From the NCBI RefSeq assembly GCF_042678145.1, contig NZ_JBHUDG010000012.1:185881-249880 (forward strand): a stretch of DNA of 64,000 nucleotides. The letters run 5' to 3'. The stretch is from Pseudopedobacter beijingensis (GTDB taxonomy: Bacteria; Bacteroidota; Bacteroidia; Sphingobacteriales; Sphingobacteriaceae). Below, piece by piece: positions 1 to 8,640 of the stretch (position 1 is its first letter; the number at the start of each line of letters is the position of its first letter). The notes beneath the pieces are model-generated. The model saw only the letters and a program-made list of their open reading frames with translations. It was not told the DNA's origin and did not search any database. The position numbers were made by a program, and so were the translations under genes.

Positions 1-484
1 CAAATAAAGATAAGCCTACTTTTAAAGCCTCTTTTTTACATTGTGTCAGAAAACGATCGTAAAACCCTCCTCCGTAACCAATTCGATGGCCTTTAAGATC
101 AAAAGCTAATAAAGGAACAAAAATAACATCAATGCTTTCTGGCTTTATTTTTTTGCCAAAAACAGGTTCAGGAATTCCGTACTTGTTTTTTTGGAGTATA
201 GAATGTTCATAATCAAACAGGATATGCTGCATAGAACACTGTTTAAAGTTGGTTCTAGGTACTACAATTTCTATGTTAGGATATTGTTCCCTAAAGAAAG
301 AGATGATTTCAAAAGTATCTACTTCGTTGTTTTCTGTGATAGGTAAAAATAAATGAACGTAATGGTATCTGCTCCAATCTATTTCTTTAATCTTGTCCAG
401 AATGGAATCATTAAAGGCCCAATAATCTTTTTTCGGAAGGTTTTTTCTTTCGGTAAGTTTCTGTAAACGTATATCTTGTTTCAC
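1..484 (-). CDS. 5-formyltetrahydrofolate cyclo-ligase (partial, C-terminus off the window)
   Basis: The reverse strand reads open for 161 codons and runs off the left edge. It contains the family signature around residues 141-150 (LLAFDLKGHRIGYGGGFYDR), the substrate- and ATP-binding G-Y-G-G-G-F-Y-D-R block of 5-formyl-THF cyclo-ligases, followed by the usual K-x-G-L-S strand. The enzyme converts 5-formyl-THF to 5,10-methenyl-THF using ATP in the cytoplasm. The start is placed at a GTG (482-484); no in-frame ATG lies near, so the start is uncertain by a few codons. It lies downstream of efp but behind a strong terminator, so it probably has its own promoter. Confidence 0.88.
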   Translation of the reverse strand, partial: MKQDIRLQKLTERKNLPKKDYWAFNDSILDKIKEIDWSRYHYVHLFLPITENNEVDTFEIISFFREQYPNIEIVVPRTNFKQCSMQHILFDYEHSILQKNKYGIPEPVFGKKIKPESIDVIFVPLLAFDLKGHRIGYGGGFYDRFLTQCKKEALKVGLSLF

Positions 485-521
485 AATCAGCTCTGTGTGC
501 GGGTCTAATATAAAAAAAATC

Positions 522-566
522 GATTAAAAAAAAACGGTTTCAGCTTCAGACGAAGCGAAACCGTTT
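522..566 (-). terminator. Rho-independent terminator of efp
   Basis: On the minus strand a 10-bp stem (AAACGGTTTC with GAAACCGTTT) carries an inner GCTTC/GAAGC pairing and is followed by a run of nine T. It lies about 35 bp after the efp stop codon and separates efp from the cyclo-ligase gene. Confidence 0.85.
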
Positions 567-599
567 ATCAACCTAAACCTAAAACTTAAATATGAAAAA

Positions 600-1163
600 T
601 TAACTTTTTACTCGTTCAATATAAGCTCCTGTAGCAGTATCAACCTTTACTTTATCGCCTTGGTTGATAAATAAAGGAACTCTTATTTCAACTCCTGTTT
701 CTACAGTAGCCATTTTTTGTGCATTTGTAGAAGTATCTCCTTTTACCGCTGGTTCGGTATAGGTAATTTCCAGTTCTACAGAGTGCGGCGCTTGTGCCAT
801 TATTGGCTCTTCACTTTCAAAGGCAACAATAACATTCATTCCTTCCTTTAAGAAACGGGCAGACGCACCAAACAAGTGTTTTGGTATGTTATATTGCTCG
901 AAAGTATTGTTGTCCATGACTACGAAGAAATCTCCGTCATCATATAAATATTGATAATCGTTGGTTTCAACACGACAAATTTCTACCTCCTCATCAGTTC
1001 TGAAACGATACTCCACCAGTTTTCCGGTTTTTACATTTCTCATTCTAGCCTGATAGAAAGCTCTTAAGTTGCCAGGTGTACGGTGAATGAACTCTTCTAC
1101 AGAGACTAATTCTCCATTGAATCTTAGTACGTTACCATTTTTTATTTCCGATGCCTTTGCCAT
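600..1163 (-). CDS. efp: Translation elongation factor P
   Basis: The 187-residue product has the usual EF-P length and three-domain pattern, starting MAKASEIKNGNVLRF and ending with the C-terminal OB-fold signature ITYTEPAVKGDT...VPLFINQGDKV. EF-P binds ribosomes stalled on polyproline and stimulates peptide bond formation. The frame is open 18 codons further upstream, but the start MAKAS is chosen because it matches the family N-terminus and because a canonical promoter lies inside the longer reading. The tip of domain I reads T-P-G-N-L-R, so residue 32, where E. coli carries the beta-lysylated lysine and EarP-type species carry arginine, is asparagine. Confidence 0.96.
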   Translation of the reverse strand: MAKASEIKNGNVLRFNGELVSVEEFIHRTPGNLRAFYQARMRNVKTGKLVEYRFRTDEEVEICRVETNDYQYLYDDGDFFVVMDNNTFEQYNIPKHLFGASARFLKEGMNVIVAFESEEPIMAQAPHSVELEITYTEPAVKGDTSTNAQKMATVETGVEIRVPLFINQGDKVKVDTATGAYIERVKS

Positions 1164-1186
1164 AAAATTTCTTTTATTTGGGAGCG

Positions 1187-1218
1187 CAAAGTTAATGTTT
1201 TTTTGCCAAAAGACCAAA
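1187..1218 (-). promoter_or_regulatory. Bacteroidota-type promoter of efp
   Basis: On the minus strand TTTG (1218-1215), a 20-nt spacer and TAACTTTG (1194-1187) match the Bacteroidota sigma-70 consensus. Initiation would fall about 20 nt before the efp ATG at 1163 and downstream of the alternative longer start. Confidence 0.7.
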
Positions 1219-1261
1219 CAGGTCTTTAAAGTTTAAAGACAAGAAAAAGCAGGACTAACCT

Positions 1262-1885
1262 TTATTTGTAATCGGCTATTTTTAGTTGATTTTCGCAGAA
1301 GTTATATTCTACTTCCTGATTAGAGCACACAATAAGTAAACGCCCTCTGGTATAATCCGTTATAAGTTGCTGATACCATTCTATTCCCTGTTGGTCTAAG
1401 TTAGAACAGGGCTCGTCTAGAAATAATACCGTTGTTTCAGATAAAACAGCAAGAGCCAGTTTTACTCGCTGTTTCATTCCGGAAGAATAGTACTTTATTT
1501 GTTTGTTTTTGTTGTTCTGCATTCCCAGTAACTTAATAACGTCGTCCTGGCAAATGTTATTCAAAGGTTTTTTGAATTTAAAATGAAAATCGATAGCTTC
1601 TGTAAGGGTGAAATCCTCTATCAATTCCAGATAAGGTGCTGCAATAGCAATATGGGCGAAAACTTTTTCGATATCTATCGAGGTCGATTTTTCGGCATCA
1701 ATAAAAGATATTTTTCCGGAAGAAGGAGCTAAAGAACCACTTAGAATATGTAATAAGGTAGATTTACCAGAACCATTTATCCCTAAGATGGCATAAGATT
1801 TACCGGTATGGAAATGATAATTGATATCTTTAAAAATCCATTCCCTGTTAAATCTTCTGCCAACATTTTCTAGGATAATGTCCAT
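1262..1885 (-). CDS. ABC transporter ATP-binding protein, orphan
   Basis: This 207-residue protein is a single nucleotide-binding domain: Walker A GINGSGKST at about 35-43, signature YSSGMKQR, Walker B TVLFLDEP and a terminal switch region. No permease or substrate-binding gene is adjacent. It is the last gene of the lpxD-lpxC/fabZ-lpxA run, with only three bases between the lpxA stop and its ATG, so it is probably cotranscribed with lipid A genes. A role in moving a lipid or envelope component is possible from context only; its membrane partner would have to be encoded elsewhere. Confidence 0.85.
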   Translation of the reverse strand: MDIILENVGRRFNREWIFKDINYHFHTGKSYAILGINGSGKSTLLHILSGSLAPSSGKISFIDAEKSTSIDIEKVFAHIAIAAPYLELIEDFTLTEAIDFHFKFKKPLNNICQDDVIKLLGMQNNKNKQIKYYSSGMKQRVKLALAVLSETTVLFLDEPCSNLDQQGIEWYQQLITDYTRGRLLIVCSNQEVEYNFCENQLKIADYK

Positions 1886-1888
1886 GTT

Positions 1889-2671
1889 TTAAGAATTACC
1901 AAAGCCTTTCATAACACCTCTGTTAGAGTTTCTGATGAAATTAATAATCTCATCACGTTCCTCAGTAGGTTTAAATTCAGCTTCAATAATATCAAGAGCT
2001 TTGGTAACGTTGTTATGATTTACAAAAAGTACTCTGTATATATCCTGTATTTCGTTTATTTTTTCAGACGTATAGCCCCTTCTTCTCAGCCCAACAGAGT
2101 TTATCCCTGCGTAAGAAAGAGGTTCTCTTGCTGCTTTTACGTAAGGAGGTATATCTTTTCTTACCAATGAACCGCCAGTAACAAAAGCATGCGATCCAAC
2201 TTTAACAAATTGATGTATAGCTACCATTCCGGCCAGTACAACATGGTCACCAATGGTAATATGGCCAGCAAGTGTAGTTCCGTTAGAGAAAATACAATAG
2301 TCGCCCACTTCACAATCATGTGCCACGTGACAATAGGCCATGATTAGGCAATTGCGGCCTACTTTGGTTTCCCATCGATCGTTGGTGCCTCTGTTTATGG
2401 TTACATACTCTCTAATGGTTGTATTATCCCCAATAATGGCGTAAGTTTCTTCTCCAGCATATTTTAAATCCTGTGGAATGGCAGAAATTACAGCACCCGG
2501 AAATATCTTACAGTTTTTTCCGATTCTGGCACCGTCCATGATGGTTACGTTTGAACCAATCCATGTTCCTTCCCCAATTTCCACATCTTTATGGATTACC
2601 GCAAAAGGATCAATAATCACACTGTCGGCAATTTTTGCCTGCGGGTGTATGTATGCTAAGGGTTGTATCAT
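1889..2671 (-). CDS. lpxA: Acyl-ACP--UDP-N-acetylglucosamine O-acyltransferase
   Basis: The 260-residue product has the left-handed beta-helix hexapeptide repeats (I-G-x-x-x-x) through its first 190 residues, the catalytic histidine in A-Y-C-H-V-A-H-D-C, and the alpha-helical C-terminal domain typical of LpxA. It catalyses the first step of lipid A synthesis, transfer of a 3-hydroxyacyl chain from ACP to UDP-GlcNAc. It starts seven bases after the lpxC/fabZ stop codon, supporting a single operon. Confidence 0.96.
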   Translation of the reverse strand: MIQPLAYIHPQAKIADSVIIDPFAVIHKDVEIGEGTWIGSNVTIMDGARIGKNCKIFPGAVISAIPQDLKYAGEETYAIIGDNTTIREYVTINRGTNDRWETKVGRNCLIMAYCHVAHDCEVGDYCIFSNGTTLAGHITIGDHVVLAGMVAIHQFVKVGSHAFVTGGSLVRKDIPPYVKAAREPLSYAGINSVGLRRRGYTSEKINEIQDIYRVLFVNHNNVTKALDIIEAEFKPTEERDEIINFIRNSNRGVMKGFGNS

Positions 2672-2678
2672 TTAATTT

Positions 2679-4082
2679 TTAGCTTTCTTTTACTTTAGTT
2701 ATTTGTGCCATCATTTCTGCTTCAACTACGATGGTTTCTCCAATCATTCCAACACCTTTCATTTGTGCAATACCTCTTCTCATGGGCTCTATCAGATCAC
2801 ATCTGAATACCAGGCTATCTCCCGGATTTACCTGTGCTCTGAAACGAACTTTGTCTATTTTTAGAAAATAAGTCAGGTAATTTTCTGGATCAGGGACAGT
2901 GCTTAAAACCAATATTCCACCTGTTTGTGCCATAGCTTCTATCTGGATAACACCAGGGAAAACCGGAGCTCCGGGAAAATGACCTTCAAAAAAATATTCG
3001 TTCATCGTAACGTTCTTTACACCCACTACGTAAGTTTTTGTCAATTCGATAATCTTATCGATAAATAAAAACGGAGGTCTATGAGGGAGGATGCTCATAA
3101 TCTTCGTTACGTCGTAAAGAGGCTTGGTTGCCGGGTCGTAAACGTTGATTGATTTCTTTCTTTTATCTTTTTTAATTGCCGCTTTTATTTTCTTGGCAAA
3201 AGCAACGTTTGCCGCATGTCCTGGTCTGGCAGCCATAATGTGTCCTTTTAATGGAACACCGATTAGGGCTAAGTCCCCAATCATATCCAGTAGTTTATGA
3301 CGGGCAGGCTCGTTTTGATAACGAAGCTCTATATTGTTAAGTACGCCTTCTTTAGCAACCTTTATTTCTTCTCTTTTAAATGCCTTGGCAAGTTCTCTTA
3401 ATTCTGCTTCTTCCACCTCGTGGTCAACAATAACGATAGCATTGTTAATGTCACCACCTTTAATAAGATTGTGCTTTAACAGCATTTCCAGCTCGTGTAA
3501 GAAAACAAAAGTTCTGCTGGAGGCAATGTGTTCTTTAAAGTCGCCTATAGAAGTTATGGTTGCATGTTGACTTCCTAAAACAGGAGAGTTGTAATCTACC
3601 ATACAGGTAAAACGATAATCGTCCTGATGCGGCATGGCTACCATCTCTACGTTTCTGTCTTCTTCAGAATAATTGATGTTATGCGGAATATAATAATATT
3701 CTCTTTCAGCCTGTTGTTCTTTGCAGCCTACAGATTCCAGTGCTTTAACAAATTCAATAGCACTTCCGTCCAGTATAGGTACCTCTATGCCGTTTAGTTC
3801 TATGAGTACGTTGTCTATCTCACATCCTACTAAAGCAGCTAAAACGTGTTCTGTGGTACTTACGCTGGCGCCATTTTGTGAAATGGTGGTGCTTCTGGAA
3901 GTATCAGTAACATTATCAACGTCTGCTTCAATAATCGGTTCTCCCGGTAAATCAGTCCTTTTAAATTTATAGCCGTAGTTTTCAGGGGCCGGTTTAAAAG
4001 TTAAAGTAACCTGCGCTCCGGTATGTAAACCAACACCCGACACACTAACTTCTGATTTAATCGTTCTCTGTTTTGGATTCAT
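2679..4082 (-). CDS. lpxC/fabZ: Bifunctional UDP-3-O-acyl-GlcNAc deacetylase / 3-hydroxyacyl-ACP dehydratase
   Basis: The 467-residue protein is a fusion. Residues 1 to about 315 are LpxC: zinc ligand region STTEHVLAAL with His79, and the later H-K-L-L-D-M-I-G-D-L motif. Residues from about 325 are FabZ: ILPHRPPFLFID and the catalytic-helix motif G-H-F-P-G-x-P-V-x-P-G-V. LpxC commits UDP-3-O-acyl-GlcNAc to lipid A; FabZ dehydrates 3-hydroxyacyl-ACP for fatty acid elongation. The fusion is a known trait of Bacteroidota and couples two pathways that compete for hydroxyacyl-ACP. It sits between lpxD and lpxA in one operon. Confidence 0.97.
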   Translation of the reverse strand: MNPKQRTIKSEVSVSGVGLHTGAQVTLTFKPAPENYGYKFKRTDLPGEPIIEADVDNVTDTSRSTTISQNGASVSTTEHVLAALVGCEIDNVLIELNGIEVPILDGSAIEFVKALESVGCKEQQAEREYYYIPHNINYSEEDRNVEMVAMPHQDDYRFTCMVDYNSPVLGSQHATITSIGDFKEHIASSRTFVFLHELEMLLKHNLIKGGDINNAIVIVDHEVEEAELRELAKAFKREEIKVAKEGVLNNIELRYQNEPARHKLLDMIGDLALIGVPLKGHIMAARPGHAANVAFAKKIKAAIKKDKRKKSINVYDPATKPLYDVTKIMSILPHRPPFLFIDKIIELTKTYVVGVKNVTMNEYFFEGHFPGAPVFPGVIQIEAMAQTGGILVLSTVPDPENYLTYFLKIDKVRFRAQVNPGDSLVFRCDLIEPMRRGIAQMKGVGMIGETIVVEAEMMAQITKVKES

Positions 4083-4095
4083 AAGATTTTGTTTT

Positions 4096-5136
4096 TTAGT
4101 CGAGCCCCTTCAATTGCTGTATGGCTTTTTGTAATTCATCAAGTTTTCTTTCCATTTCTGGTAGACGTTGAATTACAACCTGTGCTCTCATATAATTATG
4201 GTAGGTGGTAGCTGGTGCTCCGCCCCATTTTTTATCTTCTTCTTCAATAGATTTATTGATTCCTGATTTTGCCTGTACCTGAGTGCCTTTGGCCAGGGAT
4301 ATGTGTCCAACTATACCAACTTGTCCGCCAATAATGCAGTTCTCTCCAATTTTAGAACTACCAGAAACTCCCGTTTGTGAGGCAATTACTGTGTTTGCGC
4401 CAACTTCAGCATTATGGGCAATCTGAATAAGGTTGTCCAATTTTACACCCTTTCTGATGATAGTAGAACCCATAGTGGCCCGGTCTATACAAGTATTGGC
4501 CCCTACTTCCACATTTTGTTCAATAATCACATTTCCAATCTGGCTTATTTTGTTGTAAGAACCATCAGCTTGTGGTGCAAAACCAAAGCCATCGCTACCA
4601 ATTACAGCATTGGAATGTATAATTGTATTGTCGCCAATAATACAGTCATGATAAACCTTTACACCAGAGAAAAAAGTGCAGGAAGTCCCCACCTGAGCAT
4701 TGTCGCCAATATAAACATTAGGGTATATTTTAGAACCCTTGCCTATAGTGGCACCAGCGCCTATATAGGAAAAGGCTCCTATATAAACATCGTCAGCAAC
4801 TTTTGCATCGGGGTGTATAAAAGAAGGCTGTTCAATCCCTGTTTTATTAAGCTTAATGGTGTTGTACATCTCCAAAAGCACAGAAAAGCTGGAATAAGCA
4901 TTTTCTACCCGTATAAGGGTAGGCTTTACCGGCTCGGTAATTTCTAAATCTCCATTTACAATAACTACAGACGCATTTGTAGTATATAAAAAAGATTCAT
5001 ATTTAGGATTGGCCAAAAAGGATAGACATCCTTGTTCGGCTTCTTCAATCTTTGCTAACTTGAAGACTACAACATCTGGGTCACCTTCTATGGTTCCCTG
5101 AAGTAGTGTACTAACCTCTTTTGCGGTAAATTGCAT
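4096..5136 (-). CDS. lpxD: UDP-3-O-(3-hydroxyacyl)glucosamine N-acyltransferase
   Basis: The 346-residue product has an N-terminal uridine-binding domain (LSFLANPKYESFLYTT region), a long left-handed beta-helix of hexapeptide repeats, the catalytic histidine in I-Q-I-A-H-N-A-E-V-G, and a short C-terminal helix ending in a charged coiled segment. It adds the N-linked acyl chain in lipid A synthesis. It is the first gene of the lpx operon; its ATG lies only four bases after a consensus -7 box, so its mRNA may have almost no leader. Confidence 0.96.
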   Translation of the reverse strand: MQFTAKEVSTLLQGTIEGDPDVVVFKLAKIEEAEQGCLSFLANPKYESFLYTTNASVVIVNGDLEITEPVKPTLIRVENAYSSFSVLLEMYNTIKLNKTGIEQPSFIHPDAKVADDVYIGAFSYIGAGATIGKGSKIYPNVYIGDNAQVGTSCTFFSGVKVYHDCIIGDNTIIHSNAVIGSDGFGFAPQADGSYNKISQIGNVIIEQNVEVGANTCIDRATMGSTIIRKGVKLDNLIQIAHNAEVGANTVIASQTGVSGSSKIGENCIIGGQVGIVGHISLAKGTQVQAKSGINKSIEEEDKKWGGAPATTYHNYMRAQVVIQRLPEMERKLDELQKAIQQLKGLD

Positions 5137-5140
5137 CTGG

Positions 5141-5171
5141 CAAAATTAACTGATAATATTAAATGAACAAA
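5141..5171 (-). promoter_or_regulatory. Promoter of the lpxD operon, nearly leaderless
   Basis: On the minus strand TTTG (5171-5168), a 19-nt spacer and TAATTTTG (5148-5141) match the Bacteroidota consensus. Only four bases separate the box from the lpxD ATG (5136-5134), so the predicted transcript starts at or next to the start codon. Confidence 0.7.
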
Positions 5172-5198
5172 TTGTTGGATTAAAATAGCAATAAGAAG

Positions 5199-6440
5199 CT
5201 ATATTTTTAGATAACATAAGAAGTTTTTAGTTACCTCAATTGATAAAGCTTCGAGACTGGAAGTGTCCGAAACCACCGTTATATCCTCTATATTGCCGTT
5301 TTTTCTTAAAATATCGATACTTCCACTACCTGCACTGTAAGCACGGTTGTTAATAGTGTCCGTAAAAATAAAATAAGAAGATTCGTGCTCGCTAATACCT
5401 AATTTATTGATGATGTTATGTTTTATAAGGTTAATTCGCTCCACATCCGGCACCTCATTGCTTATTTCCACCTTAAAAAGTTTACGGGTTACCAGTAACT
5501 GACACAATGTGCTTAATATCTTGTCGGGATGGTGTTGCCAAACCTTAATAGCTCCCATAATATCGTGATCGTCCAGTTCAGCAAAAAAAGCCAGATGTTG
5601 ACTGTCTGCTGTGAATTCATCACCATTAATGTCTTGATACAGAAAATGTTTAAGCGCTGGAGAAGCAAATAAATCTGTGCCCTGTTTAGCTAATTCGCCT
5701 GCTCTTTTCAGTATTTTTACCAAAAGCTGTTCGCCTGCAATAACTGTTTTATGCAAATATACCTGCCAGTACATTAACCTTCTGGCAATCAGGAATTTTT
5801 CTACAGAATAAATACCCTTTTCTTCTACGACCAGATTGCCATCCTTTACATTTAAAAGTTTAATAATCCTGTCAGAGCTAACCGTACCTTCAGAAACCCC
5901 GCTGAAAAAACTATCTCGGTTAAGGTAATCTAGTCGGTCAAGATCTAACTGACCAGAAATAAGCTGAGACAAATATTTTTTATGATACTGATTGTTGAAT
6001 ATTTTTAGTGCCAGATCTAACTTTCCGTTAAACTCCTTGTTAAGGTTGCTCATAAATAGACGACTTATCTTTTCATGAGCAATACCTTTCACCAAACTAT
6101 GCTCCAGAGAATGCGAAAAAGGACCGTGTCCAATGTCATGTAATAAAATAGCAATACAGGCAGCTTCTGCTTCTTCTGCCGAAATTTCATGACCTTTGTC
6201 CTGTAAATGTTCTATAGCTAGTTGCATCAGGTGCATAGCACCCAGAGCGTGATGAAATCTGGTATGCAAAGATCCGGGGTATACCAGGTGTGTCATGCCC
6301 ACCTGTTTAATGTATCTAAGTCGTTGAAAATAGGGATGTTCTATTAAATCAAAAATTAATGTGGTCTTGATACTAATAAAACCATATACCGGATCGTTAA
6401 TTATTTTGTGCTTATTCAATACAAAAAGTTTATAAGGCAC
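5199..6440 (-). CDS. HD superfamily phosphohydrolase
   Basis: The 413-residue protein has a dGTPase/SpoT-like HD domain: H-T-R-F-H-H near residue 60, the metal-binding pair His101-Asp102 in L-L-H-D-I-G-H-G-P-F-S-H, and D-L-D-R-L-D-Y-L-N-R-D further on. Such proteins hydrolyse nucleotides or nucleotide phosphates, but the substrate cannot be read from sequence. The start is a GTG (6438-6440); a TTG a few codons inside is an alternative. It is transcribed away from porX across a 73-bp gap. Confidence 0.85.
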   Translation of the reverse strand: MPYKLFVLNKHKIINDPVYGFISIKTTLIFDLIEHPYFQRLRYIKQVGMTHLVYPGSLHTRFHHALGAMHLMQLAIEHLQDKGHEISAEEAEAACIAILLHDIGHGPFSHSLEHSLVKGIAHEKISRLFMSNLNKEFNGKLDLALKIFNNQYHKKYLSQLISGQLDLDRLDYLNRDSFFSGVSEGTVSSDRIIKLLNVKDGNLVVEEKGIYSVEKFLIARRLMYWQVYLHKTVIAGEQLLVKILKRAGELAKQGTDLFASPALKHFLYQDINGDEFTADSQHLAFFAELDDHDIMGAIKVWQHHPDKILSTLCQLLVTRKLFKVEISNEVPDVERINLIKHNIINKLGISEHESSYFIFTDTINNRAYSAGSGSIDILRKNGNIEDITVVSDTSSLEALSIEVTKNFLCYLKI

Positions 6441-6513
6441 AAATTTTGTTATTTTTATTGACGCAGTAAAATCTGCTGAAGTTTATTGTTAATTATTACA
6501 AATTTTTGAACGT

Positions 6514-8073
6514 ATGCAAAGAGCCAACATATTATGGGCCGATGATGAGATAGATCTGCTGAAACCACACCTTATTTTTTTGAACGAAAAAGGATACAAC
6601 GTAGAAACGGCAACCAATGGCAACGATGCACTGGATATATTTAACGCAAAAGACTTTGACCTGGTGTTTCTGGATGAAAATATGCCCGGATTGACAGGAC
6701 TGGAAACATTAACCGCAATTAAAAACTCAAATCCGGATATTCCTGTGGTAATGATTACCAAAAGCGAAGAAGAATACCTGATGGAAGATGCTATTGGTGC
6801 TACTATAGATGATTACCTGATTAAACCGGTAAATCCGAAACAAATTTTGCTCACGATAAAAAAACTGATAGACAACAAAAGGTTAATCAGCGAGAAAACC
6901 TCTATGGCCTATCAGCAGGATTTCAGAAGTCTGGGAATGATATTGAACGACAATCTGGATTATAAAGAATGGGTAGATGTTTACAAAAAGCTGGTCTTTT
7001 GGGAGCTTAAGCTGGAGAAGCTGGAAGATGAAGGCATGCATGAAATTTTGACCATGCAAAAGGCAGAAGCTAATGCTCAGTTTTCTAAATTTATAGAGAA
7101 AAATTATACCTCGTGGATTGCTAATCAGGATAAAGAAGATACACCCGTTTTTTCACATCAGCTATTCAAGAAAAAGGTATTCCCTACCTTAACAGATAAT
7201 ATTCCTACTTTCTTTATTTTGATAGATAACCTTCGGTACGATCAATGGAAGATTATTAATCCTATCATTAGTGAATACTTTAGGTTAGAAAATGAAGAAA
7301 TTTACATGAGCATTTTGCCAACGGCAACCCAGTATGCCAGAAATGCTATTTTCTCTGGACTAATGCCTTTAGATATGGAAAGCAGATTTCCTACACTTTG
7401 GCAAAACGATGAGGATGAAGGAGGCAAAAACCTTTATGAAGAAGAATTTCTTACAGATCAGGTTAAGAGGTTACTCAGAAAAGATATCAAATTCTCCTAT
7501 CATAAAATACTAAGTCAAGATCAGGGGAAAGACCTCAACGATATGCTTCCAAATCTGATAGATAACGATCTGAATGTAATTGTATACAACTTTGTAGACA
7601 TGTTGTCACATGCCAGAACAGATATGCAAATGATTAAAGAGCTGGCTAATGATGACGCAGCCTACAGGTCGATAACATTGAGTTGGTTTGAGCATTCGCC
7701 CCTACTGGATTTAATTAAGAAACTTTCGCAAAAGAAAGTAAGAATTATGGTGACTACAGACCATGGAACCATTAGGGTGAAAAAACCAAGCAAAGTAATC
7801 GGGGATAGAAACACCAATACTAACTTGAGGTATAAGCAGGGGAAAAACCTTGCATTTACGGCAAAAGAAGTGTTTCATGTTAAAAACCCACACGATATTA
7901 AATTGCCGAAACTGCATGTAAGCTCCAGTTTTATATTTGCCAAAGAAGATAGCTATTTCGTTTACCAAAACAATTACAATCAGTTTGTTAATTATTATAA
8001 CGAAACCTTTCAGCATGGTGGTATTTCCATGGAAGAGATGATAATTCCTTTTGTAACCTATAAGAACAAATAA
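6514..8073 (+). CDS. porX: PorX-type response regulator with PglZ domain
   Basis: Residues 1-120 form a receiver domain: acidic pair Asp10/Asp11, phosphoacceptor Asp54 in L-V-F-L-D-E-N-M-P-G, Thr in the M-I-T-K strand and Lys in L-I-K-P. After a helical linker, residues from about 200 onward are a PglZ/alkaline-phosphatase-superfamily domain, with L-I-D-N-L-R-Y-D-Q-W, V-D-M-L-S-H and T-T-D-H-G-T metal-site motifs. This architecture and its 519-residue length match PorX, which with the PorY kinase controls the type IX secretion system in Porphyromonas and Flavobacterium. A porY gene is not in the window. tsaE follows after 23 bp. Confidence 0.93.
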   Translation: MQRANILWADDEIDLLKPHLIFLNEKGYNVETATNGNDALDIFNAKDFDLVFLDENMPGLTGLETLTAIKNSNPDIPVVMITKSEEEYLMEDAIGATIDDYLIKPVNPKQILLTIKKLIDNKRLISEKTSMAYQQDFRSLGMILNDNLDYKEWVDVYKKLVFWELKLEKLEDEGMHEILTMQKAEANAQFSKFIEKNYTSWIANQDKEDTPVFSHQLFKKKVFPTLTDNIPTFFILIDNLRYDQWKIINPIISEYFRLENEEIYMSILPTATQYARNAIFSGLMPLDMESRFPTLWQNDEDEGGKNLYEEEFLTDQVKRLLRKDIKFSYHKILSQDQGKDLNDMLPNLIDNDLNVIVYNFVDMLSHARTDMQMIKELANDDAAYRSITLSWFEHSPLLDLIKKLSQKKVRIMVTTDHGTIRVKKPSKVIGDRNTNTNLRYKQGKNLAFTAKEVFHVKNPHDIKLPKLHVSSSFIFAKEDSYFVYQNNYNQFVNYYNETFQHGGISMEEMIIPFVTYKNK

Positions 8074-8096
8074 ACAGAAACTTTTATTTTTACAGT

Positions 8097-8516
8097 ATGC
8101 AAATAGAAGTCGTCAATACAGGAGAGTTAGCGCAAGCGGCACAAAAAATTCTTTCTTTCGCCAGCGGAGAAAGAATTTTTGTTTTTTATGGTGATATGGG
8201 CGCAGGGAAAACCACATTAATCAATGCGTTATGCAAACAATTAGCAGTAGAAGATCAAACATCAAGTCCAACATTTTCTATTGTTAACGAATATAAAACT
8301 CCGCAACATACCATTTATCATTTTGATTTTTACCGTATAAGAAATCAGGTAGAGGCTTATGATCTGGGTTACGAAGATTATTTTTATTCTGGCGATTATT
8401 GCTTTATCGAATGGCCAGAAAGAATACCAGACCTGTTGCCAGATAATTACATAGAAGTGTTTATAGATGTTATAGACGGTGAAAAAAGGAGTATACGTTT
8501 AAAAAAAATAGCCTGA
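8097..8516 (+). CDS. tsaE: tRNA N6-threonylcarbamoyladenosine biosynthesis ATPase
   Basis: A 139-residue P-loop protein with Walker A G-D-M-G-A-G-K-T-T (residues 32-40), the S-S-P-T-F-S-I-V-N-E-Y segment and the F-I-E-W-P-E-R strand that are diagnostic of TsaE. It is the ATPase that works with TsaB and TsaD to make t6A37 in ANN-decoding tRNAs. It follows porX after 23 bp and may be cotranscribed with it. Confidence 0.95.
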   Translation: MQIEVVNTGELAQAAQKILSFASGERIFVFYGDMGAGKTTLINALCKQLAVEDQTSSPTFSIVNEYKTPQHTIYHFDFYRIRNQVEAYDLGYEDYFYSGDYCFIEWPERIPDLLPDNYIEVFIDVIDGEKRSIRLKKIA

Positions 8517-8640
8517 TAATATTCAGCCTCCAAAGATCAGAAGATACTTTTAAAAGTATACCCCTGTGAAATCTGAAAATTAGCTTTTATTTACACGTTA
8601 ATTATTATCTTTATTAGCATAGATGTAAAGGTGTTTGATA

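Noticed and set aside
2679..4082. Fusion of lpxC and fabZ as a novelty
   Set aside because: The fusion is a well-known trait of Bacteroidota.
4414..4947. 177-codon plus-strand frame opposite lpxD
   Set aside because: Antisense shadow of the hexapeptide-repeat gene; composition follows the lpxD codon pattern.
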